A stretch of 64,000 bases of DNA from JAAYAY01 sp964563135 (GTDB taxonomy: Bacteria > Planctomycetota > Planctomycetia > Pirellulales > Thermoguttaceae): positions 1 through 64,000 of the forward strand of contig CAZLWV010000015.1 of NCBI GenBank assembly GCA_964563135.1, in the 5' to 3' direction. How positions within the stretch are numbered: position 1 is the stretch's first letter; every line of letters starts with the position of its first letter. Shown here one piece after another: positions 46,979 to 55,472 of the stretch. The notes beneath the pieces are model-generated. The model searched no databases and was not told the origin of the DNA. It worked only from the letters and a program-made list of their open reading frames with translations. The position numbers were made by a program, and so were the translations under genes.

Positions 46979-47689
46979 TCATTCTCTGATGTCTTTTGAG
47001 CCATCCGGCCCGAGCAGATCCGCTCGGCGCTGTTCGGTTCGGATTCGGCTGTCCTGCTGCCGCCACCTGGCGATCTCTTCGTGGTTTCCGCTGAACAGCA
47101 CGGGTGGCACTTCCAGGCCGCGATAGGTCCTGGGCCGTGTGTACTGCGCACATTCGAGCCAGCCGTCCTCCGTGGAAAAAGAGTCGTCGGCACTCGATTG
47201 TTCGTCGCCCAACACTCCCGGCACCAGCCGAATCACGGCATCGATTATCACCATGGCGGCCGTCTCACCGCCGTTGAGGACGAAATCCCCCACAGAGATC
47301 TCGTCCGGTTGGAGGATTTCGCGGATACGTTCGTCGAAACCCTCGTAGCGCCCGCAGAGCAACAGGATCCGCTCGTGCCTGGCAAGTTCTCCCGCCAGTG
47401 GCTGGTCGAAACGCCGCCCTTGAGGGGTGAGCATGACCAGGTGTCCGGCATCGCTGGTTTGCCGCCGTATCGTCTCGACGCTGGGTACGACCGTGTCGAC
47501 CCTGAGCACCATGCCGGGCCCGCCGCCAAACGGCCGATCGTCGACCGATCGATGGCGGTCCGTGGCCCAATCGCGCATATTGTGGCGATGGACCTCAACC
47601 AGGCCCCGCTGGATGGCCAGCTTCAAGACGCTCGAGCCAACATATCCGTCGAGAATCTCGGGAAACAGGGTCACGACGTCGAAACGCAT
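46979..47689 (-). CDS. trmD: tRNA (guanine-N1-)-methyltransferase TrmD
   Basis: Methylates G37 of tRNAs with SAM, preventing +1 frameshifts; 236 aa. It begins MRFDVVTLFPEILDGYV, with RPFGGGPGMVL, the trefoil-knot SAM site LLCGRYEGFDERI, ISVGDFVLNGGE and QYTRPRTYRGLEVPPVL. It starts 9 bases after rpsP ends, with no rimM between them. Confidence 0.97.
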   Translation of the reverse strand: MRFDVVTLFPEILDGYVGSSVLKLAIQRGLVEVHRHNMRDWATDRHRSVDDRPFGGGPGMVLRVDTVVPSVETIRRQTSDAGHLVMLTPQGRRFDQPLAGELARHERILLLCGRYEGFDERIREILQPDEISVGDFVLNGGETAAMVIIDAVIRLVPGVLGDEQSSADDSFSTEDGWLECAQYTRPRTYRGLEVPPVLFSGNHEEIARWRQQDSRIRTEQRRADLLGPDGSKDIRE

Positions 47690-47698
47690 CGTCGGGCC

Positions 47699-48136
47699 CT
47701 ACTGGTCTCCGCCTTCTCCGCTCACGGCCTCGGCCTGCGGATCCGCAGGGGCGGACGCTGCTGGGGCGTCGCCGGTCGGAGCCTCCTTCTTTCGCGGCGC
47801 CGGTTTCGGGAAATCGGTGCGGGGTTCCGGACGCCGGCGCGACTGGGCCAGCCGATCCAGGGCTCGCTGCTGTTCCTCGACATGCGTCCCTTCCGCACCG
47901 TACTTCTTGATCAGCGCACTGACCTTCTCGCTCGGCGAGGCACCCACGCTCAGCCAGTACTGGATGCGTTCCTTGTTGAGGATCGCTCGCGCATTGGTTT
48001 CCGGAACCAGCGGATCGTAGGTACCCAATTCTTCGAGCACGCGTCCATCTCGCGCGCTGCGCGAATCCATCGCGCAGATGCGGTAGAATGGTCGGTGCCG
48101 ACGCCCAAACTTCTTCATACGAATTCGAACAGCCAC
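47699..48136 (-). CDS. rpsP: 30S ribosomal protein bS16
   Basis: bS16 is an assembly protein of the 30S subunit. The family start MAVRIRMKKFGRRHRPFYRI is followed by DGRVLEELGTYDP and IQYWLSVGASPSEKV. The last ~55 residues (Pro/Ala/Lys-rich) extend it to 145 aa from the usual ~85. It is the second gene of the cluster, after ffh. Confidence 0.96.
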   Translation of the reverse strand: MAVRIRMKKFGRRHRPFYRICAMDSRSARDGRVLEELGTYDPLVPETNARAILNKERIQYWLSVGASPSEKVSALIKKYGAEGTHVEEQQRALDRLAQSRRRPEPRTDFPKPAPRKKEAPTGDAPAASAPADPQAEAVSGEGGDQ

Positions 48137-48191
48137 GTACTACTCCTCGTGATGCTGTAGTCTCAAGAACCTTGGTTTCAACCGCTACAGT

Positions 48192-49679
48192 CTATTGCTC
48201 GTCCTTTTTGTTTCTCATATCACGCTTTCGACGCCGGAGCTCTTTCTCACGCTCCTTCTTGAGCCTGGCTCGCTCCTTCGACGTGAGCCGCTTGCCGGTG
48301 CCCTGCTTCTTCACGCTGAGCCGCCCCATGGGATTGGCAGCCGCACTCTGCGACAACTGCTGGACGGCCTTCATCCGGTCTCGCATCCCCAGGCCGGCCA
48401 TCTTCTTCATGATGTCGGCCATACCGTCGTACTGCTTGACCAGTTCGTTGACCTCGTGCGGCTCGACCCCCGAACCGGCGGCAATCCGCCGACGCCGGCT
48501 CTGATCGATCAGCTTCGGGTTGCGTTTCTCTTCAGGGGTCATCGAGTCGATGATCCCGCCAAGTCGTCGCATGTCGCCTTCGGCATCGAGATCGTGCATC
48601 AGATCCTTCAGTTGCCCCATTCCCGGCAGCAGGCTGAGAACCTTCTGAACCGGACCGAGCTTCTTGATCTGCTGGAGCTGCTTGCGGAAGTCGTCAAGCG
48701 TGAACTCACCCTTCCGGAGCCGCTCCTCCTGACGCTTCATCTCCTCCTGGTCGAACTTTTCCTGGGCCTGTTCGACCAGCGAGAGGATATCGCCCATGCC
48801 GAGAATCCGGCCTGCCATCCGGTCGGGATGAAATTCCTCCAACGCGTCGAGGTGCTCACCGGTGCCGATGAACTTGATCGGCACGCCCGTTACCGCCTTC
48901 ACCGACAGCGCGGCCCCACCGCGGGCGTCGCCGTCCAGCTTGGTAAGAATCACCCCGTCGAGCTCCAGGGCCTCATTGAACGCCTTGGCGCTGTTGACCG
49001 CGTCCTGCCCTGTCATCGAGTCGACTACAAAATAGACCTGATCGGGCTCGACCCGGCGCTCGATCATCGAGAGCTGCTGCATCAGCTCCTGATCGACGTG
49101 CAGTCGACCGGCCGTGTCCAGGATCACCACGTTGACCTCGGCCTTCCGGGCCGCGTCCACGGCATGGCGGCATACCGCCACGGGGTCTTTCGAATCGTGT
49201 TCAGCATGCACCGGGATCCCGAGCCCCTGGCCGAGCACTTCGAGCTGCGTGATAGCCGCCGGACGCTGCAGGTCCGCCGCCACCAGCATCGGTTTCTTGC
49301 CGCGTTCGATCAACAGCCGGCCGAGCTTGCCGCAGGTCGTCGTCTTTCCGGAGCCCTGCAGGCCGCAAAGCATGATGATCGACACGGGAGGCTTCAGATG
49401 CAGCGAGTGGTCGACCGGCCCCATCAGGTTGATCAACTCCCGATGGACAATGCCGACGAGCTGCTGCGTCGGATTGAGCGATTTCAGCACTGTCTCACCG
49501 ACCGCCTGCTCCGACACCCGTGCCATGAAATCCTTGACGGCCGGAAAACTCACGTCGGCTTCGAGCAAAGCGGTCTGAACGGATCGCAGACCCTCGCGCA
49601 TATTCGCTTCGGTCAGCTTGCCGCGTCCCCGAAGGGATCTCAATGCGGAGCCAAGGCTTTCCTGAAGTGACTCGAACAT
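48192..49679 (-). CDS. ffh: Signal recognition particle protein Ffh
   Basis: GTPase of the signal recognition particle that targets nascent inner-membrane and secreted proteins. ATG 49679 (MFESLQESLGSALRSLRG) is preferred to the TTG two codons upstream. The N domain is 1-~100. The G domain has GLQGSGKTTTCGKL (P-loop), DTAGRLHVD and TKLDGDARGG. The Met-rich M domain spans ~300-450 (LPGMGQLKDLMHD, RRRRIAAGSGVEPHEVNEL), and a highly basic C-terminal tail ends the protein. First gene of the cluster. Confidence 0.97.
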   Translation of the reverse strand: MFESLQESLGSALRSLRGRGKLTEANMREGLRSVQTALLEADVSFPAVKDFMARVSEQAVGETVLKSLNPTQQLVGIVHRELINLMGPVDHSLHLKPPVSIIMLCGLQGSGKTTTCGKLGRLLIERGKKPMLVAADLQRPAAITQLEVLGQGLGIPVHAEHDSKDPVAVCRHAVDAARKAEVNVVILDTAGRLHVDQELMQQLSMIERRVEPDQVYFVVDSMTGQDAVNSAKAFNEALELDGVILTKLDGDARGGAALSVKAVTGVPIKFIGTGEHLDALEEFHPDRMAGRILGMGDILSLVEQAQEKFDQEEMKRQEERLRKGEFTLDDFRKQLQQIKKLGPVQKVLSLLPGMGQLKDLMHDLDAEGDMRRLGGIIDSMTPEEKRNPKLIDQSRRRRIAAGSGVEPHEVNELVKQYDGMADIMKKMAGLGMRDRMKAVQQLSQSAAANPMGRLSVKKQGTGKRLTSKERARLKKEREKELRRRKRDMRNKKDEQ

Positions 49680-50037
49680 GGGCAAATCCGGACTTGATCC
49701 AACTACGAAGCCAACGAGTTGCCGAATCGCACGGACTGCAACCGGCTCGCCAGCGCGCAGACTCCACCCTCCTCGCCAAGGCCACCACGCCCGGGCAAAC
49801 GGTAATCCCCTATGCTAACGAATCCCCCGCCGAGTTGGCAATGCTCGTGGGAGCTAAAATCGTCAGCTTCTCCCCGCACGCAGAGGGGCCCACAGTCCAT
49901 GAGCAACGGTTGGCGCCTGCAGTATCTTCGGCGTGCAGGGCGATTCTCGTTAGCCATCCTCCGCAAAGGGGGGCATCTCCTTCGCGTCCAAGGCTGCCTC
50001 AATGCTGCTCCGGGCCATGAAGTCAGCACGCAGAGGA

Positions 50038-50146
50038 TGTGAATCTCTCGAAACAGGCCTTCAAAGATGGGCCTGTTCTGATCTCGAGACCAGGTTCTTC
50101 GAACGAAGCAGGGGTAGTTTTTTGCACCCTGAACGAGAGATTCACA
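50038..50146. repeat. Element bounded by 13-bp perfect inverted repeats
   Basis: TGTGAATCTCTCG at 50038-50050 is repeated inverted at 50134-50146. Inside, AACAGGCC/GGCCTGTT forms an additional 8-base stem (~50052-50077). At 109 bases it has the size of the MITE-like elements, but its sequence is different. Confidence 0.55.
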
Positions 50147-50300
50147 CGCTCGCAGGCCTGAAGGTAACCCCCAGGAAGAGCTAGTTTTCCGTTTCAATTG
50201 TCGGAATCTTGCCGAATTTGGGCATTTAACCGTGCCTTCGCCCCCTTCCATGGATGCCGTCGTGCATCACATATTTGTAAAAATGGAACAAGTGGGGAAT

Positions 50301-50329
50301 TTGACACGTGCCTAAGGGGGGGCTAGAGT
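50301..50329 (+). promoter_or_regulatory. Promoter of the DUF1573 gene
   Basis: TTGACA (50301-50306), a 17-base spacer and TAGAGT (50324-50329). The predicted transcript start near 50336 gives a leader of ~115 bases before ATG 50452. Confidence 0.55.
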
Positions 50330-50451
50330 TCTCCAGCCATCAACGTTGGTGGCACGTGTACCCGATGCATTCCCACCCTGTCGTCCGCCGGAAACAGACG
50401 AGTCCCAAGCCAGTTCTCGCCCGGCTCAGCCGTCCGCAAGGAAATCCATCC

Positions 50452-51438
50452 ATGTTCCGCCAGGTTTCGTGTGCGACACTCCTCCTCTTGACCCTCACCT
50501 CTGCTCTTTCAGCCCAGGAATGGGCGGAGAAGATGTTTCAGCAGCGCGTTCATGAGTTTGGCGACGTCGCCCGTGGCGCAAAGGCGGAGTACCGCTACGA
50601 GTTGACAAACCTCTATGAAGAGGACGTGCATATCGTAAGCGTCAGCTCAAGCTGCGGCTGCACGAGCCCGCGGATCGAGCAGGACACGCTCAAGACGCAT
50701 GAGACAACCGCAATTGTCGCCAAGATCAATACAGACCGGTTCCAGGGGCAGAAGGGTGCCACGCTGACGGTTACTTTCGACAAACCGTACTATGCCCAGG
50801 TGCAGCTCCAGACGCGCGTCTACATTCGCAGTGACGTGGTCTTCAACCCCGGATGCGTGGAGGTCGGGGCTGTGGCAGAAGGCCAAGCGGCAGATCGCCA
50901 GGTGCTCGTGGCCCACGCGGGGCGATCCGACTGGCAGATTCTGGAGGTGGCATGCGCCAACCCGCACATTACCGCCACGTTTGAGGAGCTCAGCCGTAGT
51001 GGCGGAAATGCCCGCTATCAGATCTCCGCCCACCTCGACGAGAGTGCCCCGGTGGGTTATGTGAACGAGTACTTGATCCTCAAGACGAATGACCGTAACC
51101 GTACCCAGGTTCCGCTTCCCATTCAGGGACGGATCGAACCCTCGATCGTTGTCAGCCCCCCATCTCTCTTCATGGGCAATGTCGAACCGGGCCAGACGGT
51201 AATGAAAACCATTGTGCTCCGGGGTGCCAAGCCGTTCCGAGTGGTTTCCGTCAGTTGTCCCGACGAGAGATTCAAGTTCGAGGTCCCCGGCAGTTCGGCC
51301 GAACCAAAGACAGTGCATGTCATCCCCGTGATCTTTGTCGGGGACGCCACCAGCGGCAAGCTGGAACAGACCATCCGAGTTCAAACCGACCTGGGTCTTC
51401 CGGTTCCGGAACTCCCCGCCTACGCTGTCATTCAGTAA
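50452..51438 (+). CDS. DUF1573 domain-containing secreted protein
   Basis: 328 aa. ATG 50452 is chosen because a signal peptide follows directly (CATLLLLTLTSALSAQ) and AAGGA lies upstream; the frame extends to 50308. The DUF1573 domain is visible at ~25-125: HEFGDVARGAKAEYRYELTN and VSSSCGCTSPRI, with the CGC pair typical of this ASPM/SPD-2/Hydin-like Ig fold. A second Ig-like unit spans ~225-328 (FMGNVEPGQTVMKTIVL). Such proteins are abundant in planctomycetes and Bacteroidetes; their role is unknown. Confidence 0.87.
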   Translation: MFRQVSCATLLLLTLTSALSAQEWAEKMFQQRVHEFGDVARGAKAEYRYELTNLYEEDVHIVSVSSSCGCTSPRIEQDTLKTHETTAIVAKINTDRFQGQKGATLTVTFDKPYYAQVQLQTRVYIRSDVVFNPGCVEVGAVAEGQAADRQVLVAHAGRSDWQILEVACANPHITATFEELSRSGGNARYQISAHLDESAPVGYVNEYLILKTNDRNRTQVPLPIQGRIEPSIVVSPPSLFMGNVEPGQTVMKTIVLRGAKPFRVVSVSCPDERFKFEVPGSSAEPKTVHVIPVIFVGDATSGKLEQTIRVQTDLGLPVPELPAYAVIQ

Positions 51439-51469
51439 CGGCAGTTCCCCGCGCTGCTGGAAGAGGATT

Positions 51470-51964
51470 TCAACTCTTCTCTTCCAGCAGGTCTCCCTCG
51501 GTGATCGTGCGGAATTCTTTCGCGGCCAGCGTTTCCAGGCCGAGATCGATGTTGTCGACCATCAGGGCAACAGCCGCACGGCCATGGGGACGGACGATCA
51601 AGGGATAGGCCTGAACGATGTTGACCTCGGCCTGCAGGAGGGCCGTGCAGATTTGCAGCAGAGGCTGGGGCCCCTCGGGCAACTCGACCCCAATCAGATC
51701 GCTCTCGATGATCGCCAGACCGGCCCGCTCGAGAATCTCTCTTCCCTCTTCAGGGTGGCTCAGCAGAAATCGGACGAAAGCGCATTCTGCCGAATCGCTG
51801 ATGGAAAGGGCCACAATTCGCACGTGGCTTCCCTCAAACCTGCGAATAACCTCGAGCAACTGGCCAACGCGATTCTCGAGAAACACGGTGAATTGTCGGA
51901 TGGACGGGTAGTTCCGCCCGCGTGCGATGGAGGGGCCTGTTCCGGCTGCGTCACCGGTGCTCAT
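51470..51964 (-). CDS. ACT domain-containing protein (tandem ACT)
   Basis: 164 aa with two ACT-like ligand-binding units: residues ~22-80 (RQFTVFLENRVGQLLEVIRR, VRIVALSISDSAECAFVRFL) and ~88-155 (IIESDLIGVELPEGPQPLLQ, NIVQAYPLIVRPHGRAAVAL). It resembles stand-alone amino-acid-sensing ACT proteins sometimes labelled as acetolactate synthase regulatory subunits, but no ilvB is nearby. The start has AGGGA ~9 bases upstream. It is convergent with the DUF1573 gene (32 bases apart). Confidence 0.8.
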   Translation of the reverse strand: MSTGDAAGTGPSIARGRNYPSIRQFTVFLENRVGQLLEVIRRFEGSHVRIVALSISDSAECAFVRFLLSHPEEGREILERAGLAIIESDLIGVELPEGPQPLLQICTALLQAEVNIVQAYPLIVRPHGRAAVALMVDNIDLGLETLAAKEFRTITEGDLLEEKS

Positions 51965-52310
51965 GGCGCTATCCCTTGTGGAGTGAGGGATGGTGTTGGC
52001 AATTCGTCTCCGTAACTATAGATGGATGACAGGGTTCCGTCAACTGAACCTGGAGAGTCGCCAGTGCGTGATTCTCGGAGGGGCCCAACCGGTGTCCCTG
52101 GTCCCTTGCCTTGCCCGCCACGGGCGTCGATCATCACCGGATTGCCGACGGATGGCATTGCCCGACGACCGGTGCCTGCCCGATCACGCGGATCGATTGG
52201 CAATCAGCGGTCCAGCCTTCTGCACGCCGCAGCACCGCAGATCGTGATCGCCATGGCGGGCGGCCAGCAGTCATTTTGCGGACGATTGTGCGTTGCTCCG
52301 TGAATCGGCG
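51965..52310. other. Spacer between ACT gene and LE-R-LL protein gene
   Basis: About 345 bases. I see no gene, RNA element or strong hairpin. Confidence 0.4.
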
Positions 52311-55300
52311 TTACTGCCAATATCCGGTTCGAAGCAGGTTGTAGGCAAGAAGTCTCGTGTCGACCTCGACCTTGTCCTCGGAGCTGCGGTTCGACGAACG
52401 GGCGTAGACCTGGTCGAAATACCTGACCCAGTTCTCGAACGTTCCTGCCTCGTCGCCCAGCGAGCCCCCTTCGTACTTGCCGCTCTCGCCGAGGAAGGCT
52501 CCTCGGAACGTGTCGCTTCCGCTGGAATCGTAGAGATGGGCGATATCGCGCGACTCACTGGTGGAGGAACCGACAGCGGTGACGGAATGAAAACCCTTGG
52601 CATACTGGTAGAACGAACCCTGGATGTCGGTCAGTGTGGCATATGCGGGGTACGCGCGATAGCGGTTGCCGCCTGCCTCGGAACCGGTCAGGATGGCCGT
52701 GTCGTCGCCACCGCGTGTAGAGTACGCGTAGATCCGGTTGAAACCGGTCGCGGTCGTGCCCTTTCCAGAATCAGTCCGATTCATCGTGGCCGTGGCTGGC
52801 GCGGCCTGAAACGTATCGGCGCCTGGACTATCGTAGAAGTAGGCGTACGTAGAACCGTGACCAGGCGAGTCGGCCGTCACCGAATTGAACCCGCGAGCGT
52901 AGAAGTAGTAGGAACGGTTCCCATCGGTCATGATGGCGTAATCTGCATAGCTGTATAGGTGATTCGCCGCATCTGTGGCACCGGTCAGCCTGGCCGTATC
53001 GTTGCCTTCGTCGGTGGCGTAGACATACACGCTGGTAAACCCGGTCGCTGAGCGTCCGGTCGACTCGTCCTTCCGGTTCAACTCAACCGTATTCGGAGAC
53101 GCGATGAGTTCGTCGTCCCCGGAACTGCCGTAGAAGAAGGCGTGGTTGCGCCCTTCGGCAGGAACAGACACTTCCACCGCTTCAAAGCCGTCCACGCGAT
53201 GCGAGTAGCTTTGCGACGAGTCCGTCAGGCAGGTGTATCCGGAGTAGCTGTACAAACGGTTGGCCCCAGCGGAACCGATCATGGTCACCCGGTCGTTTCC
53301 CTCGCCGGAATCGACCAGGATGCGTTCGACACTCGTGGCGCGGATCTGATACGACTCGGCGATCACCTCTGCCGAGGTGGTATCCAGTGTCACCGTTTCG
53401 CCCGCTCCCGTGCCGACGATTGTGATCTTGTCCCTGCCACCAAGACCATTGATTTCCATCTCGTTGACCAGGGGCCGCTCGAACGCGTGTGCCGCCCCGT
53501 TGACTCTGACAACGTATTCGGTGTCGCTCACGATCACCGTGATCACGTCGGCTCCTTCTGTTCCCACCACCTCCCTGGAACGGTCGATGGGCGAGTTGCC
53601 GAAGTTGACGTTCTCTGCCACAGCACCTGACGTCACATTCACGTACTGCGGTGCGGATGCTCCCGCCGCACCATCACCGCCGAGCCCGACGAGCTTGCCA
53701 TACTGCGCACCGCCGAGGGCCAAGGTACCCCGAACGCCGCCGGAAACCGGATCGACACGATAGACCGTTCCGGACGAATCGAGCGGACCGATCAGCAAAT
53801 CACCGCCGGCACACGCCAGCCCGCCACGGGTCTGCGCGATGCCCGTCGACAGAGTCCGGTTGATCTTGCCCGTTGTCGGATCGACTCGGAAGACCGTTCC
53901 TTCCCCGTTGCTGCAGTAGAGAGCCCCGTCGGCAGCCGCACCTGTCAGGCTTCCAACCAGTTGCACTCCCGAGAACGACCATACAAGTGTGATCTGCTTC
54001 CGGAGCGGATCCCATCGCAGAATCTGACCCTTTTCGTGCTGTAACAGGTAGACCATTCCCTTCAGATAGGCAAGTCCCGAGATCGATCCAGCATCCACGA
54101 AGGTGATGGCCTGCGAATCGATTACCGTCCCGGTGTTGAGGTCGAGTTCGTAAAGGACACGTGAACTGCCCTCGAAGTAGTAAAGCCGGTCCCGCCCTGT
54201 GGCGAGTCCTTGCGGCCCCATCGAGGTCGCCGTACCTGGTGCAGAGAACTCGTTGATGATTGCCCCGCTGTCCGGATTGAATTCGACGATCGTTGCCACG
54301 CCCGTCCCGCTATTGAGCCGCACGGCAAACAGGCGGCCTTGGGAGAGACTCTCGCCCGGCGAGGTTTGCACCCAATACGCCGGCGTCTCCGTCGCTACGG
54401 CGTGGGTTCCCGGCAACACGCCGGCAATCACATACGAACCGTCCTCTGCCGTCTGGGCGAACTGCTCTCCCAGGTCCCGGATCCCATTCTCGTTGTCGTC
54501 GAGAAAAACCGTCCAGTCCCCCGTGCCGGGCTCACCATCGTCCCAGAGTCGATCGCCGTCGACGTCTCGCCAGACGCTGCCTCGAATCTCCGCCGGAACC
54601 TGCGGCGCCCCATCCCCTGCCAGTCCCGTGAAGAAGTACGATCCTGGAACACTGAGCCGCTCGGTCATCGTCCCAGTGGAAGGATCGATTCGATAGACGT
54701 AGGGCTCGTCGCGGTCGGCCGCTAACAACTGTCCATCTACATAGGCAAGGCCGCCGGCATAGTTATAGGAGTACCCCTTTGCCGTGAATACGCGAAGCGC
54801 GCCATCGCTGGGCGAGATCTCAGCAATTCTCCCCGACTGTCCGGAGGCATAGAGCACTCCGCGGTCTCCCGCACCGGTCAGCCCTCCGCCAACTTCAAAG
54901 TCGATTGTCATTCGCTTGACGACGCTGTCGCCAACCGGGTCCCAAACCAAGAGACTCTTGTTGCCGGGGCGCCCCATGTAAACCAATCCATTGAGACAAG
55001 CAAGACTGGCTACGCCCGGATCACTTGCGTTTCCCACCAAGTCGGAGTCAATCACAGCCCCAGTATCTGGATTGATCTCATAGAGAGTGTGCGGACCGCT
55101 TCCGTTCCCAGCCATGAAGAACAGGCCACTGACCGCCGACGCCAACCCCACGTAGCTGGCGTTACTGATCGACCCAGGCGCGTCGAAGTTGGCAATGGTT
55201 CCCCCCGTGGCCGGATCAAGCTCATGGATCTGTCCTTTGGTGCCTGTTACTCGAAGAGCGAACAGTCTGTCCGACCCGGTTCCAGCCGCGTAGCTCACCG

Positions 55301-55472
55301 CGCCGCCAGACTCTGCCGGCAGGGGATACGAGGCATACTCCTCCGAACCGCTCGCCACGCTGAGCAACGTCCGATTTTCGAGGCACTCCAGCGTTATTCG
55401 CCGGGGCGAGACTCCCGTGCTCCGAGTCGAACGATCAAGACCACGCAGCCACCGCGAAAGAAACGTCACCAT
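52311..55472 (-). CDS. Large extracellular repeat protein with LE-x-R-x-LL N-terminus
   Basis: 1053 aa, start supported by GGGGAG upstream. The N-terminus has RRITLECLENRTLLS, a planctomycete motif on many secreted giant proteins. Residues ~45-290 and ~380-600 form beta-propeller-like repeats (TGAVIDSDLVGN, STGTMTERLSVPGSYF). Between them is an SdrD-B-like domain (GSVWRDVDGDRLWDDGEPG, ITAGVLPGTHA-type end). The C-terminal ~400 residues alternate segments such as FYGSSGDDELIASP, FYDSPGADTFQAAP and LYDSSGSDTFRGAF. These repeats recur in the gene at 61501-64000. It is probably a surface or matrix protein; the function is unknown. Confidence 0.85.
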   Translation of the reverse strand: MVTFLSRWLRGLDRSTRSTGVSPRRITLECLENRTLLSVASGSEEYASYPLPAESGGAVSYAAGTGSDRLFALRVTGTKGQIHELDPATGGTIANFDAPGSISNASYVGLASAVSGLFFMAGNGSGPHTLYEINPDTGAVIDSDLVGNASDPGVASLACLNGLVYMGRPGNKSLLVWDPVGDSVVKRMTIDFEVGGGLTGAGDRGVLYASGQSGRIAEISPSDGALRVFTAKGYSYNYAGGLAYVDGQLLAADRDEPYVYRIDPSTGTMTERLSVPGSYFFTGLAGDGAPQVPAEIRGSVWRDVDGDRLWDDGEPGTGDWTVFLDDNENGIRDLGEQFAQTAEDGSYVIAGVLPGTHAVATETPAYWVQTSPGESLSQGRLFAVRLNSGTGVATIVEFNPDSGAIINEFSAPGTATSMGPQGLATGRDRLYYFEGSSRVLYELDLNTGTVIDSQAITFVDAGSISGLAYLKGMVYLLQHEKGQILRWDPLRKQITLVWSFSGVQLVGSLTGAAADGALYCSNGEGTVFRVDPTTGKINRTLSTGIAQTRGGLACAGGDLLIGPLDSSGTVYRVDPVSGGVRGTLALGGAQYGKLVGLGGDGAAGASAPQYVNVTSGAVAENVNFGNSPIDRSREVVGTEGADVITVIVSDTEYVVRVNGAAHAFERPLVNEMEINGLGGRDKITIVGTGAGETVTLDTTSAEVIAESYQIRATSVERILVDSGEGNDRVTMIGSAGANRLYSYSGYTCLTDSSQSYSHRVDGFEAVEVSVPAEGRNHAFFYGSSGDDELIASPNTVELNRKDESTGRSATGFTSVYVYATDEGNDTARLTGATDAANHLYSYADYAIMTDGNRSYYFYARGFNSVTADSPGHGSTYAYFYDSPGADTFQAAPATATMNRTDSGKGTTATGFNRIYAYSTRGGDDTAILTGSEAGGNRYRAYPAYATLTDIQGSFYQYAKGFHSVTAVGSSTSESRDIAHLYDSSGSDTFRGAFLGESGKYEGGSLGDEAGTFENWVRYFDQVYARSSNRSSEDKVEVDTRLLAYNLLRTGYWQ

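Larger units (their letters stand above)
49680..50451. other. Divergent intergenic region ffh / DUF1573 gene
   Basis: About 770 bases without a supportable gene. It holds an inverted-repeat element at 50038-50146 and a promoter-like sequence at 50301-50329. Long frames in this region do not resemble proteins. Confidence 0.5.

Noticed and set aside
48195..49670. 491-aa open frame on the plus strand
   Set aside because: Antisense to ffh, which has unambiguous family motifs.
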